The notes beneath the pieces were generated by a model. That model was not told the DNA's origin and did no database searches. It saw nothing but the letters and a program-made list of their open reading frames with translations. DNA of 41,699 bases, from contig NZ_URFY01000039.1 in assembly GCF_900547205.1 (NCBI RefSeq), positions 1 to 41,699 of the forward strand, written 5' to 3'. This document shows, in pieces, positions 8,570-16,006 of the stretch. Origin of the DNA: an uncultured Bacteroides sp. (GTDB lineage: Bacteria > Bacteroidota > Bacteroidia > Bacteroidales > Bacteroidaceae). Made by a program: the position numbers and the translations under genes. Positions within the stretch are counted from its first letter, which is position 1, and every line of letters begins with the position of its first letter.

Positions 8570-8617
8570 TATGTGGTGAAGAGATTTTTAGTAGTAACAA
8601 TTAAAAAACAAATTAGA

Positions 8618-9079
8618 GTGGATACTTTAAGTTACAAGACCATTTCTGCCAACAAAGCAACTGTAACCAAAGAATGGGTTATTGTTGACGCTACAGACCA
8701 AACACTAGGTCGTCTGGGAGCAAAAGTTGCAAAATTGTTGAGAGGAAAGTACAAACCAAACTTTACTCCTCACGTAGACTGCGGTGATAACGTTATCATC
8801 ATCAATGCAGACAAAGTAAAATTAACAGGTAATAAATGGAACGACAGAGTTTATTTGTCTTATACTGGCTACCCCGGTGGTCAGAGAGAAATGACTCCTG
8901 CACGTTTGATCACTAAGCCGAACGGCGAAGAGAGATTACTGAAGAAAGTAGTGAAGGGCATGCTTCCTAAGAACATTCTGGGAGCTAAATTGCTGAATAA
9001 CTTGTACGTATACGCAGGAAGCGAACACAAGCAAGCTGCTCAGAACCCGAAAATGATCGATATTAATTCATATAAATAA
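8618..9079 (+). CDS. rplM: 50S ribosomal protein L13 (uL13)
   Basis: A 153-residue large-subunit protein that acts early in 50S assembly. The start is the GTG at 8618, giving MDTLSYKTISANKATV; the frame remains open upstream to 8573, but those 15 residues (KRFLVVTIKK) do not fit the family. L13 motifs visible are WVIVDATDQTLGRLGAKVA, the HVDCGDNVIIINADKVKLTG strand region and YTGYPGGQREMTPARL, followed by GMLPKNILGAKLLNNLYVY. rpsI follows after 6 bp, the conserved rplM-rpsI operon. Confidence 0.97.
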   Translation: MDTLSYKTISANKATVTKEWVIVDATDQTLGRLGAKVAKLLRGKYKPNFTPHVDCGDNVIIINADKVKLTGNKWNDRVYLSYTGYPGGQREMTPARLITKPNGEERLLKKVVKGMLPKNILGAKLLNNLYVYAGSEHKQAAQNPKMIDINSYK

Positions 9080-9085
9080 GATATA

Positions 9086-9472
9086 ATGGAAGTAGTAAAT
9101 GCATTAGGCAGACGTAAACGTGCAATCGCACGCATTTTCGTAAGCGAAGGTACAGGAAAGATTACTATTAACAAGAGAGACCTTGCAGAGTACTTTCCAT
9201 CAACTATTCTTCAGTATGTTGTAAAACAACCATTGAACAAGCTGGATGTTGCTGAGAAGTATGACATCAAGGTAAACTTGTCAGGTGGTGGTTTCACTGG
9301 TCAGTCTCAAGCTTTGCGTCTTGCAATTGCTCGTGCACTGGTTAAGATGAACGCTGAAGATAAAGCTGCTCTTCGCGCTGAAGGCTTCATGACTCGCGAC
9401 CCACGTTCTGTAGAACGTAAGAAACCGGGACAGCCGAAAGCACGTAGAAGATTCCAGTTCAGCAAGCGTTAA
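9086..9472 (+). CDS. rpsI: 30S ribosomal protein S9 (uS9)
   Basis: A 128-residue small-subunit protein whose C-terminal tail reaches the P-site tRNA. Visible signatures are NALGRRKRAIARIFVSEGTG at the start, LSGGGFTGQSQALRLAIARAL in the core and the basic tail RDPRSVERKKPGQPKARRRFQFSKR, ending in the family Ser-Lys-Arg. Length is normal. It is the second gene of the rplM operon and is followed 127 bp later by rpsB. Confidence 0.98.
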   Translation: MEVVNALGRRKRAIARIFVSEGTGKITINKRDLAEYFPSTILQYVVKQPLNKLDVAEKYDIKVNLSGGGFTGQSQALRLAIARALVKMNAEDKAALRAEGFMTRDPRSVERKKPGQPKARRRFQFSKR

Positions 9473-9495
9473 TGTGCAGCTTGAACGAGGAATAT

Positions 9496-9556
9496 GTTTA
9501 GTATCTAAACTACTGGGACTCTGCTCATAAGCTAGACTACCCGGCGGTTGGTTTAG
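9496..9556 (+). promoter_or_regulatory. Structured rpsB leader with two alternative stems
   Basis: CTAAAC at 9505-9510 can pair with GTTTAG at 9496-9501 (3-nt loop) or with GTTTAG at 9551-9556. The second choice encloses CTGGG (9513-9517) paired with CCCGG (9540-9544) and an inner GCT/AGC hairpin (9523-9532). The two structures exclude each other, as in attenuators or r-protein leaders. Both GTTTAG arms are identical. The structure ends 44 nt before the rpsB ATG. Confidence 0.5.
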
Positions 9557-9599
9557 AAAAAACAAAAAAGAAAGTAAACGATTAAAAAGAAAAAACAAG

Positions 9600-10436
9600 A
9601 TGTCAAGAACAAATTTTGATACTTTATTGGAAGCCGGTTGCCACTTCGGACACCTTAAAAGAAAGTGGAACCCTGCTATGGCTCCTTATATTTTCATGGA
9701 ACGCAATGGTATTCACATCATTGACCTCCACAAAACAGTTGCAAAAGTAGACGAAGCTGCTGAAGCTTTGAAACAGATTGCCAAATCAGGCAAGAAAGTT
9801 CTTTTTGTTGCTACTAAAAAACAAGCTAAACAAGTTGTAGCTGAGAAAGCACAATCTGTTAATATGCCTTATGTAATCGAGCGCTGGCCGGGTGGTATGT
9901 TGACCAACTTCCCGACTATCCGTAAGGCTGTGAAGAAAATGGCTACTATCGACAAACTGACTAACGATGGTACTTATTCTAACCTCTCTAAAAGAGAAGT
10001 TCTTCAAATTTCTCGTCAACGTGCAAAACTGGACAAGACTTTAGGCTCTATCGCTGACCTGACTCGTCTGCCGTCTGCTTTGTTCGTAATCGACGTAATG
10101 AAAGAAAACATCGCAGTTCGCGAAGCTAACCGTCTAGGTATCCCAGTATTCGGTATCGTTGATACTAACTCTGATCCTACTAACGTTGACTTCGTAATTC
10201 CTGCTAACGATGACGCTACTAAATCAGTAGAAGTTATCTTGGATGCTTGCTGTGCTGCAATGATCGAAGGTCTGGAAGAAAGAAAAGCTGAAAAGATCGA
10301 TATGGAAGCTGCTGGTGAAGCTCCTGCCAACAAAGGTAAGAAGAAATCAGTAAAAGCTAGACTCGACAAGTCTGACGAAGAAGCTATCAACGCAGCTAAA
10401 GCTGCTGCTTTCATCAAGGAAGACGAAGAGGCTTAA
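9600..10436 (+). CDS. rpsB: 30S ribosomal protein S2 (uS2)
   Basis: A 278-residue small-subunit protein needed for late 30S assembly and S1 binding. It starts MSRTNFDTLLEAGCHFGHLKRKWNPAM, the S2 signature region. Other motifs are FVATKKQAKQVV, YVIERWPGGMLTNFPTI and GIPVFGIVDTNSDPTNVDFVIPANDDA. The tail beyond about 230 is charged and Lys/Ala-rich (KGKKKSVKARLDKS), longer than in E. coli S2. It lies between rpsI and tsf; rpsB-tsf order is conserved in bacteria, but here 122 bp containing a palindromic repeat separate the two. Confidence 0.98.
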   Translation: MSRTNFDTLLEAGCHFGHLKRKWNPAMAPYIFMERNGIHIIDLHKTVAKVDEAAEALKQIAKSGKKVLFVATKKQAKQVVAEKAQSVNMPYVIERWPGGMLTNFPTIRKAVKKMATIDKLTNDGTYSNLSKREVLQISRQRAKLDKTLGSIADLTRLPSALFVIDVMKENIAVREANRLGIPVFGIVDTNSDPTNVDFVIPANDDATKSVEVILDACCAAMIEGLEERKAEKIDMEAAGEAPANKGKKKSVKARLDKSDEEAINAAKAAAFIKEDEEA

Positions 10437-10443
10437 TATATTT

Positions 10444-10520
10444 AATGTGCCAATTTGCTAATGTGCAAGGGTATGCTTATACACTTGCATCTTGATTGGC
10501 AGATTGGCACATTTTTTGTT
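10444..10520 (+). repeat. Palindromic intergenic repeat copy 2, possible rpsB-tsf attenuator
   Basis: The left arm AATGTGCCAATTTGC (10444-10458) pairs with GCAGATTGGCACATT (10499-10513), with one G-U. An inner GCAAG (10465-10469) pairs with CTTGC (10484-10488). A T-rich tract follows the stem, so the RNA could form a rho-independent terminator between rpsB and tsf. The core matches the repeat at 2-63. Confidence 0.6.
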
Positions 10521-10558
10521 TTGAAAATTATTATTCATTTAAATAAAAGGAAATTATT

Positions 10559-11551
10559 ATGGCTGTAACTATGGCTGATATTACCAAGCTGCGCAAAATG
10601 ACCGGAGCTGGTATGATGGATTGCAAAAATGCATTGACTGACGCTGAAGGCGATTACGACAAGGCAATGGAAATTATCCGTAAAAAAGGACAAGCTGTTG
10701 CTGCTAAGCGTTCAGAGCGTGAGGCTTCTGAAGGTTGTGTTTTGGCTAAGACTACTGGTGAATTTGCCGTTATCGTTGCTTTGAAGTGTGAAACTGACTT
10801 TGTTGCACAGAATGCTGATTTCGTGAAACTGACTCAGGATATTCTTGACCTTGCTGTGGCTAACAAATGCAAGACATTGGACGAAGTAAAAGCATTGCCG
10901 ATGGGTAATGGTACTGTACAGGATGCAGTGGTAGACCGTAGCGGTATTACAGGTGAGAAAATGGAACTTGACGGTTACTCAACTGTAGAGGGCGTAAGCA
11001 CTGCTGTTTACAACCACATGAACAAGAATGGTCTTTGCACTATTGTTGCTTTCAACAAACAAGCTGATGCACAGTTGGCTAAGCAAATAGCTATGCAGAT
11101 TGCTGCCATGAACCCGATTGCTATCGATGAAGATGGTGTTTCTGAAGAAGTGAAGCAAAAAGAAATCGAAGTTGCTATCGAAAAGACAAAGGCTGAGCAA
11201 GTGCAGAAAGCAGTAGAGGCTGCTTTGAAGAAAGCTGGTCTTAATCCTGCTCATGTGGACAGCGAAGATCACATGGAAAGCAACATGGCTAAAGGTTGGA
11301 TTACTGCTGAGGATGTAGCGAAGGCTAAAGAAATCATTGCTACTGTTTCTGCTGAGAAGGCTGCAAATCTGCCTGAACAAATGATTCAGAACATCGCTAA
11401 GGGGCGTCTGGCTAAGTTCTTGAAAGAAGTTTGCTTGCTGAACCAAGAAGATATCATGGACGGTAAGAAGACTGTAAGAGAAGTATTGGCAGAAGCTGAT
11501 CCTGAACTGAAGATCGTTGAATTTAAGCGCTTTACTTTAAAAGCTGAATAA
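10559..11551 (+). CDS. tsf: Elongation factor Ts
   Basis: A 330-residue guanine-nucleotide exchange factor for EF-Tu. The N-terminal UBA-like domain is visible (ITKLRKMTGAGMMDCKNAL, then DYDKAMEIIRKKG). The conserved CETDFVAQN motif, which contacts EF-Tu, is at about 77-85. A Lys/Glu-rich helical segment near 195-235 and a C-terminal domain ending FKRFTLKAE follow. It is longer than the 283-residue E. coli protein. It forms the end of the translation cluster and is closed by a bidirectional terminator. The start could also be the second Met (MADITKL), which is closer to the E. coli N-terminus. Confidence 0.97.
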   Translation: MAVTMADITKLRKMTGAGMMDCKNALTDAEGDYDKAMEIIRKKGQAVAAKRSEREASEGCVLAKTTGEFAVIVALKCETDFVAQNADFVKLTQDILDLAVANKCKTLDEVKALPMGNGTVQDAVVDRSGITGEKMELDGYSTVEGVSTAVYNHMNKNGLCTIVAFNKQADAQLAKQIAMQIAAMNPIAIDEDGVSEEVKQKEIEVAIEKTKAEQVQKAVEAALKKAGLNPAHVDSEDHMESNMAKGWITAEDVAKAKEIIATVSAEKAANLPEQMIQNIAKGRLAKFLKEVCLLNQEDIMDGKKTVREVLAEADPELKIVEFKRFTLKAE

Positions 11552-11574
11552 TTCAGTCTGAATATATAAAATAT

Positions 11575-11609
11575 AAAAGCCGCTTCGAATATAGTTTGAA
11601 GCGGCTTTT
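11575..11609. terminator. Bidirectional terminator between tsf and the SUI1-like gene
   Basis: The stem AAAAGCCGCTTC/GAAGCGGCTTTT has a short loop and A/T flanks on both sides, placed between two convergent genes. Confidence 0.85.
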
Positions 11610-11630
11610 CATATTTCTATTTCCGGCGGA

Positions 11631-11981
11631 TTATCCTCCTACACCTTTCGTTTTGGTATATCCTTCTTTGATAAGCAACTCTATCACTTTTTGTTTGAAG
11701 TCGCCTTGTACGATGATTTCCCCGTCTTTTGCCGACCCGCCTACTCCACATTTACTTTTCAGCAGTTTGCCGAGCTCTTTCATATCATTGTCTGTACCAA
11801 CGAATCCGGTAATCAAAGTAACTACTTTGCCGCCCCGGTTCTTCTTGTCGAGAGAAACCCGTAGATTCTGTTTTCCTTTGTCTAGAGTCACTTGTTCCTG
11901 ATCGTCCTCTTGGCTATAGTTGTAATCAGGATTTGTGGAATAAACCACATTCAATCTATCTTTCCAGTCATTATTCTTCAT
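11631..11981 (-). CDS. SUI1/YciH-like translation initiation factor
   Basis: A 116-residue protein. The last 75 residues or so match the SUI1 (eIF1-like) fold of bacterial YciH: LRVSLDKKNRGGKVVTLITGF, then LGKLLKSKCGVGGSAKDGEI and IIVQGDFKQKVIELLIKEGY. eIF1 monitors start-codon selection in eukaryotes; bacterial YciH is less well defined and has been linked to initiation fidelity. The N-terminal 40 residues are acidic and poorly conserved. It is a single gene with its own promoter at 12,004-12,034. Confidence 0.88.
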   Translation of the reverse strand: MKNNDWKDRLNVVYSTNPDYNYSQEDDQEQVTLDKGKQNLRVSLDKKNRGGKVVTLITGFVGTDNDMKELGKLLKSKCGVGGSAKDGEIIVQGDFKQKVIELLIKEGYTKTKGVGG

Positions 11982-12003
11982 ATACTTTCGGCTTTTGTTG
12001 TGT

Positions 12004-12034
12004 CAAAAGTAATATTTTGCGAGGAACTTTGCAA
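12004..12034 (-). promoter_or_regulatory. Promoter for the SUI1-like gene
   Basis: Read on the minus strand, TTG (12032-12034), a 20-bp spacer and TACTTTTG (12004-12011). The start would be near 11,998, leaving a short leader. Confidence 0.65.
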
Positions 12035-12072
12035 GGAGAATTCCGCCTAAGTATAAATAACATGAATCATTC

Positions 12073-12101
12073 TTGCAATTCCGAAAAAAAACGTATTTTT
12101 G
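12073..12101 (+). promoter_or_regulatory. Promoter of rex
   Basis: TTG at 12073-12075, an 18-bp spacer and TATTTTTG at 12094-12101 lie about 30 bp before the rex ATG. I see no clear Rex-type TTGTGAA...TTCACAA operator here. Confidence 0.6.
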
Positions 12102-12131
12102 TCAATCTAAAAAATTGAATGAACAAAAGCA

Positions 12132-12794
12132 ATGGCCGAGAACCAAAAGATACAGCCGATAGATTGTACGAAAGTGCCGGAACCTACACTGCGTAGGTTG
12201 CCGTGGTATCTGTCGAATGTCAAGCTGCTGAAGCAGAGGGGCGAACGTTTTGTCTCTTCTACGCAGATATCTAAGGAAATAAATATTGACGCTTCACAGA
12301 TAGCGAAAGACCTATCGTATGTGAATATCGCCGGACGCACACGTGTGGGGTATGAGGTAGATGCGCTCATTATGGTCTTAGAGCATTTTCTGGGTTTTAC
12401 GGAGATACACAAAGCTTTTCTTTTTGGTGTAGGTAGTCTGGGAGGCGCGCTTTTGCAGGACTCCGGACTGAAACATTTCGGGTTGGAGATTGTGGCGGCT
12501 TTTGATGTAAATCCATCCTTGGTGGGTACTAGCCTGAATGGAATCCCTATCTTTCATACAGACGACTTTTTGAAGAAGATGGAAGAATACGACGTGCAGA
12601 TTGGAGTGTTGACCGTACCTATCGAGATAGCGCAGTGCATCACGGATATGATGCTTGACGGAGGAATCAAGGCAGTGTGGAACTTCACCCCGTTCCGTAT
12701 CCGCGTGCCGGAAAACATTGTTGTTCAGAATACTTCCCTTTATGCTCACTTAGCGGTCATGTTCAACCGCCTTAATTTTAACGAAATCAAATAA
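12132..12794 (+). CDS. rex: Redox-sensing transcriptional repressor Rex
   Basis: A 220-residue repressor that reads the NADH/NAD+ ratio. The N-terminal winged-helix domain is visible (EPTLRRLPWYLSNVKLL, SSTQISKEINIDASQIAKDLSYV). The NAD-binding Rossmann fold has FLFGVGSLGGALL with GxGxxG at 99-104. The C-terminal stretch AVWNFTPFRIRVPENIVVQN and the domain-swapped last helix fit Rex. NADH binding releases DNA and derepresses fermentation and anaerobic respiration genes in known members. Its stop codon overlaps the next start by 1 bp (TAATG), so it is translationally linked to the FAH-family gene. Confidence 0.96.
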   Translation: MAENQKIQPIDCTKVPEPTLRRLPWYLSNVKLLKQRGERFVSSTQISKEINIDASQIAKDLSYVNIAGRTRVGYEVDALIMVLEHFLGFTEIHKAFLFGVGSLGGALLQDSGLKHFGLEIVAAFDVNPSLVGTSLNGIPIFHTDDFLKKMEEYDVQIGVLTVPIEIAQCITDMMLDGGIKAVWNFTPFRIRVPENIVVQNTSLYAHLAVMFNRLNFNEIK

Positions 12795-13408
12795 TGAAGA
12801 TTATAGCAGTAGGAATGAACTACGCCCAGCACAATCAAGAATTGGGACATACACAAGTCAATACGGAACCGGTGATTTTCATGAAGCCCGATTCGGCCAT
12901 TCTGAAAGACGGCAAGCCATTTTTCATTCCCGACTTTTCTGACGAGATACATTACGAAACGGAACTGGTAGTCCGTATCAATCGATTGGGGAAGAATATC
13001 GCTCCCCGGTTTGCCAACCGCTATTATGATGCAGTCACCGTAGGTATCGATTTCACGGCCCGCGACCTTCAACGGAAATTCCGTGAACATGGTAACCCTT
13101 GGGAGCTTTGTAAAGGATTCGATTCGTCGGCTGCTATCGGAGATTTTGTTCCGGTGGATCGTTATAAAGATATTCAGAACCTGAATTTCAACCTGACAAT
13201 TGACGACAAGGAAGTGCAGCGTGGTTGTACGGCAGATATGCTTTTCAAGGTAGACGACATTATTGCCTATGTCAGTCGGTTTGTGACTCTGAAAATAGGC
13301 GATTTACTGTTCACGGGCACACCTGTCGGAGTAGGTCCTGTAAGCATCGGGCAACATTTGCAAGGATATTTAGAAGGAGATAAACTGCTGGATTTCTATA
13401 TTCGCTGA
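12794..13408 (+). CDS. Fumarylacetoacetate hydrolase (FAH) family protein
   Basis: A 204-residue FAH-fold enzyme of the short YcgM/FAHD1 type. Members act as acylpyruvate hydrolases, oxaloacetate decarboxylases or oxaloacetate tautomerases. The start IIAVGMNYAQHNQELG, the metal-binding E-x-E in HYETELVV (Glu55, Glu57) and Asp86 in GIDFTARDLQ are all present, followed by KGFDSSAAIGDFVP and LLFTGTPVGVGPV. All catalytic metal ligands are kept. The substrate is not predictable. It overlaps rex by 1 bp, so it should be co-expressed with the redox sensor, and an oxaloacetate-related role is plausible but inferred. Confidence 0.9.
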   Translation: MKIIAVGMNYAQHNQELGHTQVNTEPVIFMKPDSAILKDGKPFFIPDFSDEIHYETELVVRINRLGKNIAPRFANRYYDAVTVGIDFTARDLQRKFREHGNPWELCKGFDSSAAIGDFVPVDRYKDIQNLNFNLTIDDKEVQRGCTADMLFKVDDIIAYVSRFVTLKIGDLLFTGTPVGVGPVSIGQHLQGYLEGDKLLDFYIR

Positions 13409-13451
13409 ATCCCTCCATTCATTTCATTAACCCCTGATTATTAATAAATTT

Positions 13452-13934
13452 ATGAAGATAAGAGTAGGTTTTGGCTTCGACGTGCACCAGTTGGTCGAAG
13501 GACGTGAATTGTGGCTGGGCGGCATCCTTTTGGAACACACGAAAGGATTGTTGGGGCATTCGGATGCCGATGTGTTGCTTCATGCCGTATGTGATGCTCT
13601 GTTGGGAGCAGCCAATATGCGCGACATCGGCTATCACTTTCCTGATACAGCCGGAGAATACAAGAATATAGACAGCAAGATACTACTGAAAAAGACAGTG
13701 GAACTGATTGCTACTAAAGGATATACAGTTGGCAACATCGACGCAACTATCTGCGCTGAACGCCCCAAGCTGAAGGCACACATACCTTTGATGCAGGAGA
13801 CGATGGCGGACGTGATGGGAATTGACGTCGACGATATTTCCATCAAAGCCACAACTACCGAAAAGCTCGGATTCACTGGTCGTGAAGAAGGTATCTCGGC
13901 CTATGCCACTGTGCTGATAGAGAAGGCCGATTAA
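13452..13934 (+). CDS. ispF: 2-C-methyl-D-erythritol 2,4-cyclodiphosphate synthase
   Basis: A 160-residue enzyme of the MEP isoprenoid pathway; it cyclises CDP-methylerythritol 2-phosphate with loss of CMP. Zinc ligands Asp10 and His12 are in GFGFDVHQL and the third is His44 in DADVLLHAVCDALLGA. The GYHFPDT loop and the C-terminal ATTTEKLGFTGREEGI motif are present. Length matches the family, which forms trimers. It follows the FAH gene by 43 bp and precedes a secreted phosphatase, so it may belong to the rex transcript. Confidence 0.97.
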   Translation: MKIRVGFGFDVHQLVEGRELWLGGILLEHTKGLLGHSDADVLLHAVCDALLGAANMRDIGYHFPDTAGEYKNIDSKILLKKTVELIATKGYTVGNIDATICAERPKLKAHIPLMQETMADVMGIDVDDISIKATTTEKLGFTGREEGISAYATVLIEKAD

Positions 13935-13972
13935 CCGACAATGGCGAATAATTAACCCCCAAATAAATACTT

Positions 13973-14980
13973 ATGATGCGACTTTTAAGATTTTACTTAG
14001 CACTTACCTTATTATTGGTAACGACTTACGGTATGGCTCAAAAGAGTGAACTTCAATTTAGCAAAGACGGTAAATTCAAGATTGTGCAATTCACCGATGT
14101 GCATTTCAAATACGGCAATCCGGCTTCCAATGTGGCTTTGGAACGTATCAATGAGGTACTCGATGCAGAACAGCCGGACTTGGTGATCTTTACCGGAGAT
14201 GTGATTTACTCCGCTCCGGCAGATTCGGGCATGGTGCAAGTGTTGGAACAGGTGTCCAAACGCAAACTTCCGTTCGTGGTTACTTTCGGCAACCATGATA
14301 ACGAACAAGGTTTGACTCGTGAGCAGCTTTATGACATCATCCGCAAGATACCCGGCAACATAATGCCCGACCGTGGAACAGCTTTGTCACCCGATTACGT
14401 GTTGACAGTGAAAGCATCTTCCAATCCTCAAAAGGATGCGGCAGTGCTCTACTGTATGGATTCTCATTCCTACTCTCCATTGAAAGACGTGAAGGGATAT
14501 GCTTGGTTAACGTTCGACCAAGTGAATTGGTATCGTCAGCAAAGTGCAGCTTTTACAGCACAAAATGACGGACAACCGATACCTGCCCTTGCCTTTTTCC
14601 ATATCCCGGTTCCTGAATATCATGAAGCGGTGGCTGATGAAAACTCAACCATTCGCGGCACGCGGATGGAAGAAGCTTGTGCACCGAGAATCAACTCAGG
14701 AATGTTTGCCGCAATGAAAGAAGGTGGTGATGTGATGGGTATATTCGTAGGTCACGACCACGACAATGACTATGCAGTCATGTGGAAAAATATCCTCTTG
14801 GCCTATGGACGTTATACGGGTGGCAACACAGTGTACAATCATCTTCCGAACGGAGCACGTGTCATTGTATTGGATGAAGGTACCCGTACGTTCACTTCAT
14901 GGATTCGCCAGAAAGGCGGCATCGTCGATGAAATTTCTTATCCGTCTACTTTCGTCAAGGACGATTGGACAAAGCGTTAG
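13973..14980 (+). CDS. Secreted calcineurin-like metallophosphatase
   Basis: A 335-residue protein with an N-terminal signal peptide (cleavage expected near MAQKS, residue 23). The binuclear metallophosphoesterase motifs are complete: FTDVHF (Asp42, His44), FTGDVI (Asp76), TFGNHDNE (Asn107, His108), AFFHIPVPEY and the terminal FVGHDHDNDY. The set fits family members that hydrolyse phosphomonoesters or diesters in the periplasm; the substrate is unknown. The protein lies after ispF with a 38-bp gap. Its last 26 bp overlap the 3' end of the convergent gene at 14,955-15,839. The ATG at 13,976 is an equal alternative start. Confidence 0.9.
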   Translation: MMRLLRFYLALTLLLVTTYGMAQKSELQFSKDGKFKIVQFTDVHFKYGNPASNVALERINEVLDAEQPDLVIFTGDVIYSAPADSGMVQVLEQVSKRKLPFVVTFGNHDNEQGLTREQLYDIIRKIPGNIMPDRGTALSPDYVLTVKASSNPQKDAAVLYCMDSHSYSPLKDVKGYAWLTFDQVNWYRQQSAAFTAQNDGQPIPALAFFHIPVPEYHEAVADENSTIRGTRMEEACAPRINSGMFAAMKEGGDVMGIFVGHDHDNDYAVMWKNILLAYGRYTGGNTVYNHLPNGARVIVLDEGTRTFTSWIRQKGGIVDEISYPSTFVKDDWTKR

Positions 14981-15839
14981 GAATAGCGAGTTTCACATGG
15001 CTGAGACGCGTATATTTTGAACCATAGTTTTCGTATCGGCGTGCTACTTGCGCCGATGCGACGTAGATAATTTCTCCCGGTCGGTACTCATGCTCCAATC
15101 CTGATAGGGTGCATGAAACCGCACTGGGATTTTTTGATGGAATGCTCATCGTGACCAAGTTTCCACTGGCATCGTTCAACGTCAGCATTTGCTTGACAAA
15201 GAATTGCGGGGTTGTCCCATTCACCCTTGTCTTGTACGGATCGTCTTCCAGTCGCGCACGTATAACTTTTAGTTTCAGCTCCGTCAGCTTTTCTCCAACC
15301 TCTCCCAGATAGCGGCTTGCCGAGCGTTTCTCTTTTGATTTTCTCAGCATGATGTCTAGGTTTACCGAATGATATGCTTGCGCTATTTTTACGAAACGTT
15401 CCTGTTTGGGAATCCTTGGCGTAAATTTATAGGCTATCCAACTCAGATAAGCCGGGTCAACTTTCAGAATCTCATGTAGGTAATGTCCGCGATATTTTCC
15501 GAAAAAGATAAGGTCGTCGCCATTGCTCTGCATTCTCTTCTCATTATATTCCATAAGGATGAGGCAACGTCGCGAATAATAAAACATAGTACTTGCCATG
15601 CGCAAGGACTCGTTGATGTCCGGCGATAAGTCGTGTATGTAAAGAATCGATTGTTTTTCGGGCAGGGGGGAGTATAACCAAAGCGAATAATTGGGTTTCC
15701 CCGGTCTTGGCAATACCACCAAGTAGACTCCTGCTTCTTTGAAAGAAGCTCTACCTTGGTTGTATTCGTTTAATTTGGCATACAATAAGGCTTGCTCATT
15801 TTCGGAAATTCCCGGTAGTTCAGGGTTAGCCATAGGCAT
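14955..15839 (-). CDS. Orphan protein with an ExoX C-terminal-like motif
   Basis: A 294-residue cytosolic protein without signal or membrane segments. The middle has a segment near residues 111-135 with FFGKYRGHYLHEILKVDPAY followed by LSWI, which resembles the small domain found at the C-terminus of exodeoxyribonuclease X-type proteins (G-K-[YH]-x-G-x-x-x-x-E-I...DPxYLxWI). No DEDD exonuclease motifs are seen. Residues 150-200 are Lys/Arg-rich and helical, and the C-terminal 90 residues look like beta strands. I do not recognise the whole protein. It is convergent with the metallophosphatase and overlaps it by 26 bp. A Met two codons downstream could also be the start. The gene could be an accessory gene. 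Confidence 0.65.
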   Translation of the reverse strand: MPMANPELPGISENEQALLYAKLNEYNQGRASFKEAGVYLVVLPRPGKPNYSLWLYSPLPEKQSILYIHDLSPDINESLRMASTMFYYSRRCLILMEYNEKRMQSNGDDLIFFGKYRGHYLHEILKVDPAYLSWIAYKFTPRIPKQERFVKIAQAYHSVNLDIMLRKSKEKRSASRYLGEVGEKLTELKLKVIRARLEDDPYKTRVNGTTPQFFVKQMLTLNDASGNLVTMSIPSKNPSAVSCTLSGLEHEYRPGEIIYVASAQVARRYENYGSKYTRLSHVKLAIPNALSNRP

Positions 15840-16006
15840 TCTCTCTTTGTTATGGTTCCAAATATAATGAATTATATTGAGAAATGCAACTTTCTGCGTA
15901 CGGAAAAGTGATATGTTAAATATGGGAAATATTTATGTAGTAGATGTGGGGGTAAAGTACTTTGATGTGTATTTATAGTATATTACCCTATAAGAATATA
16001 ATGCAT

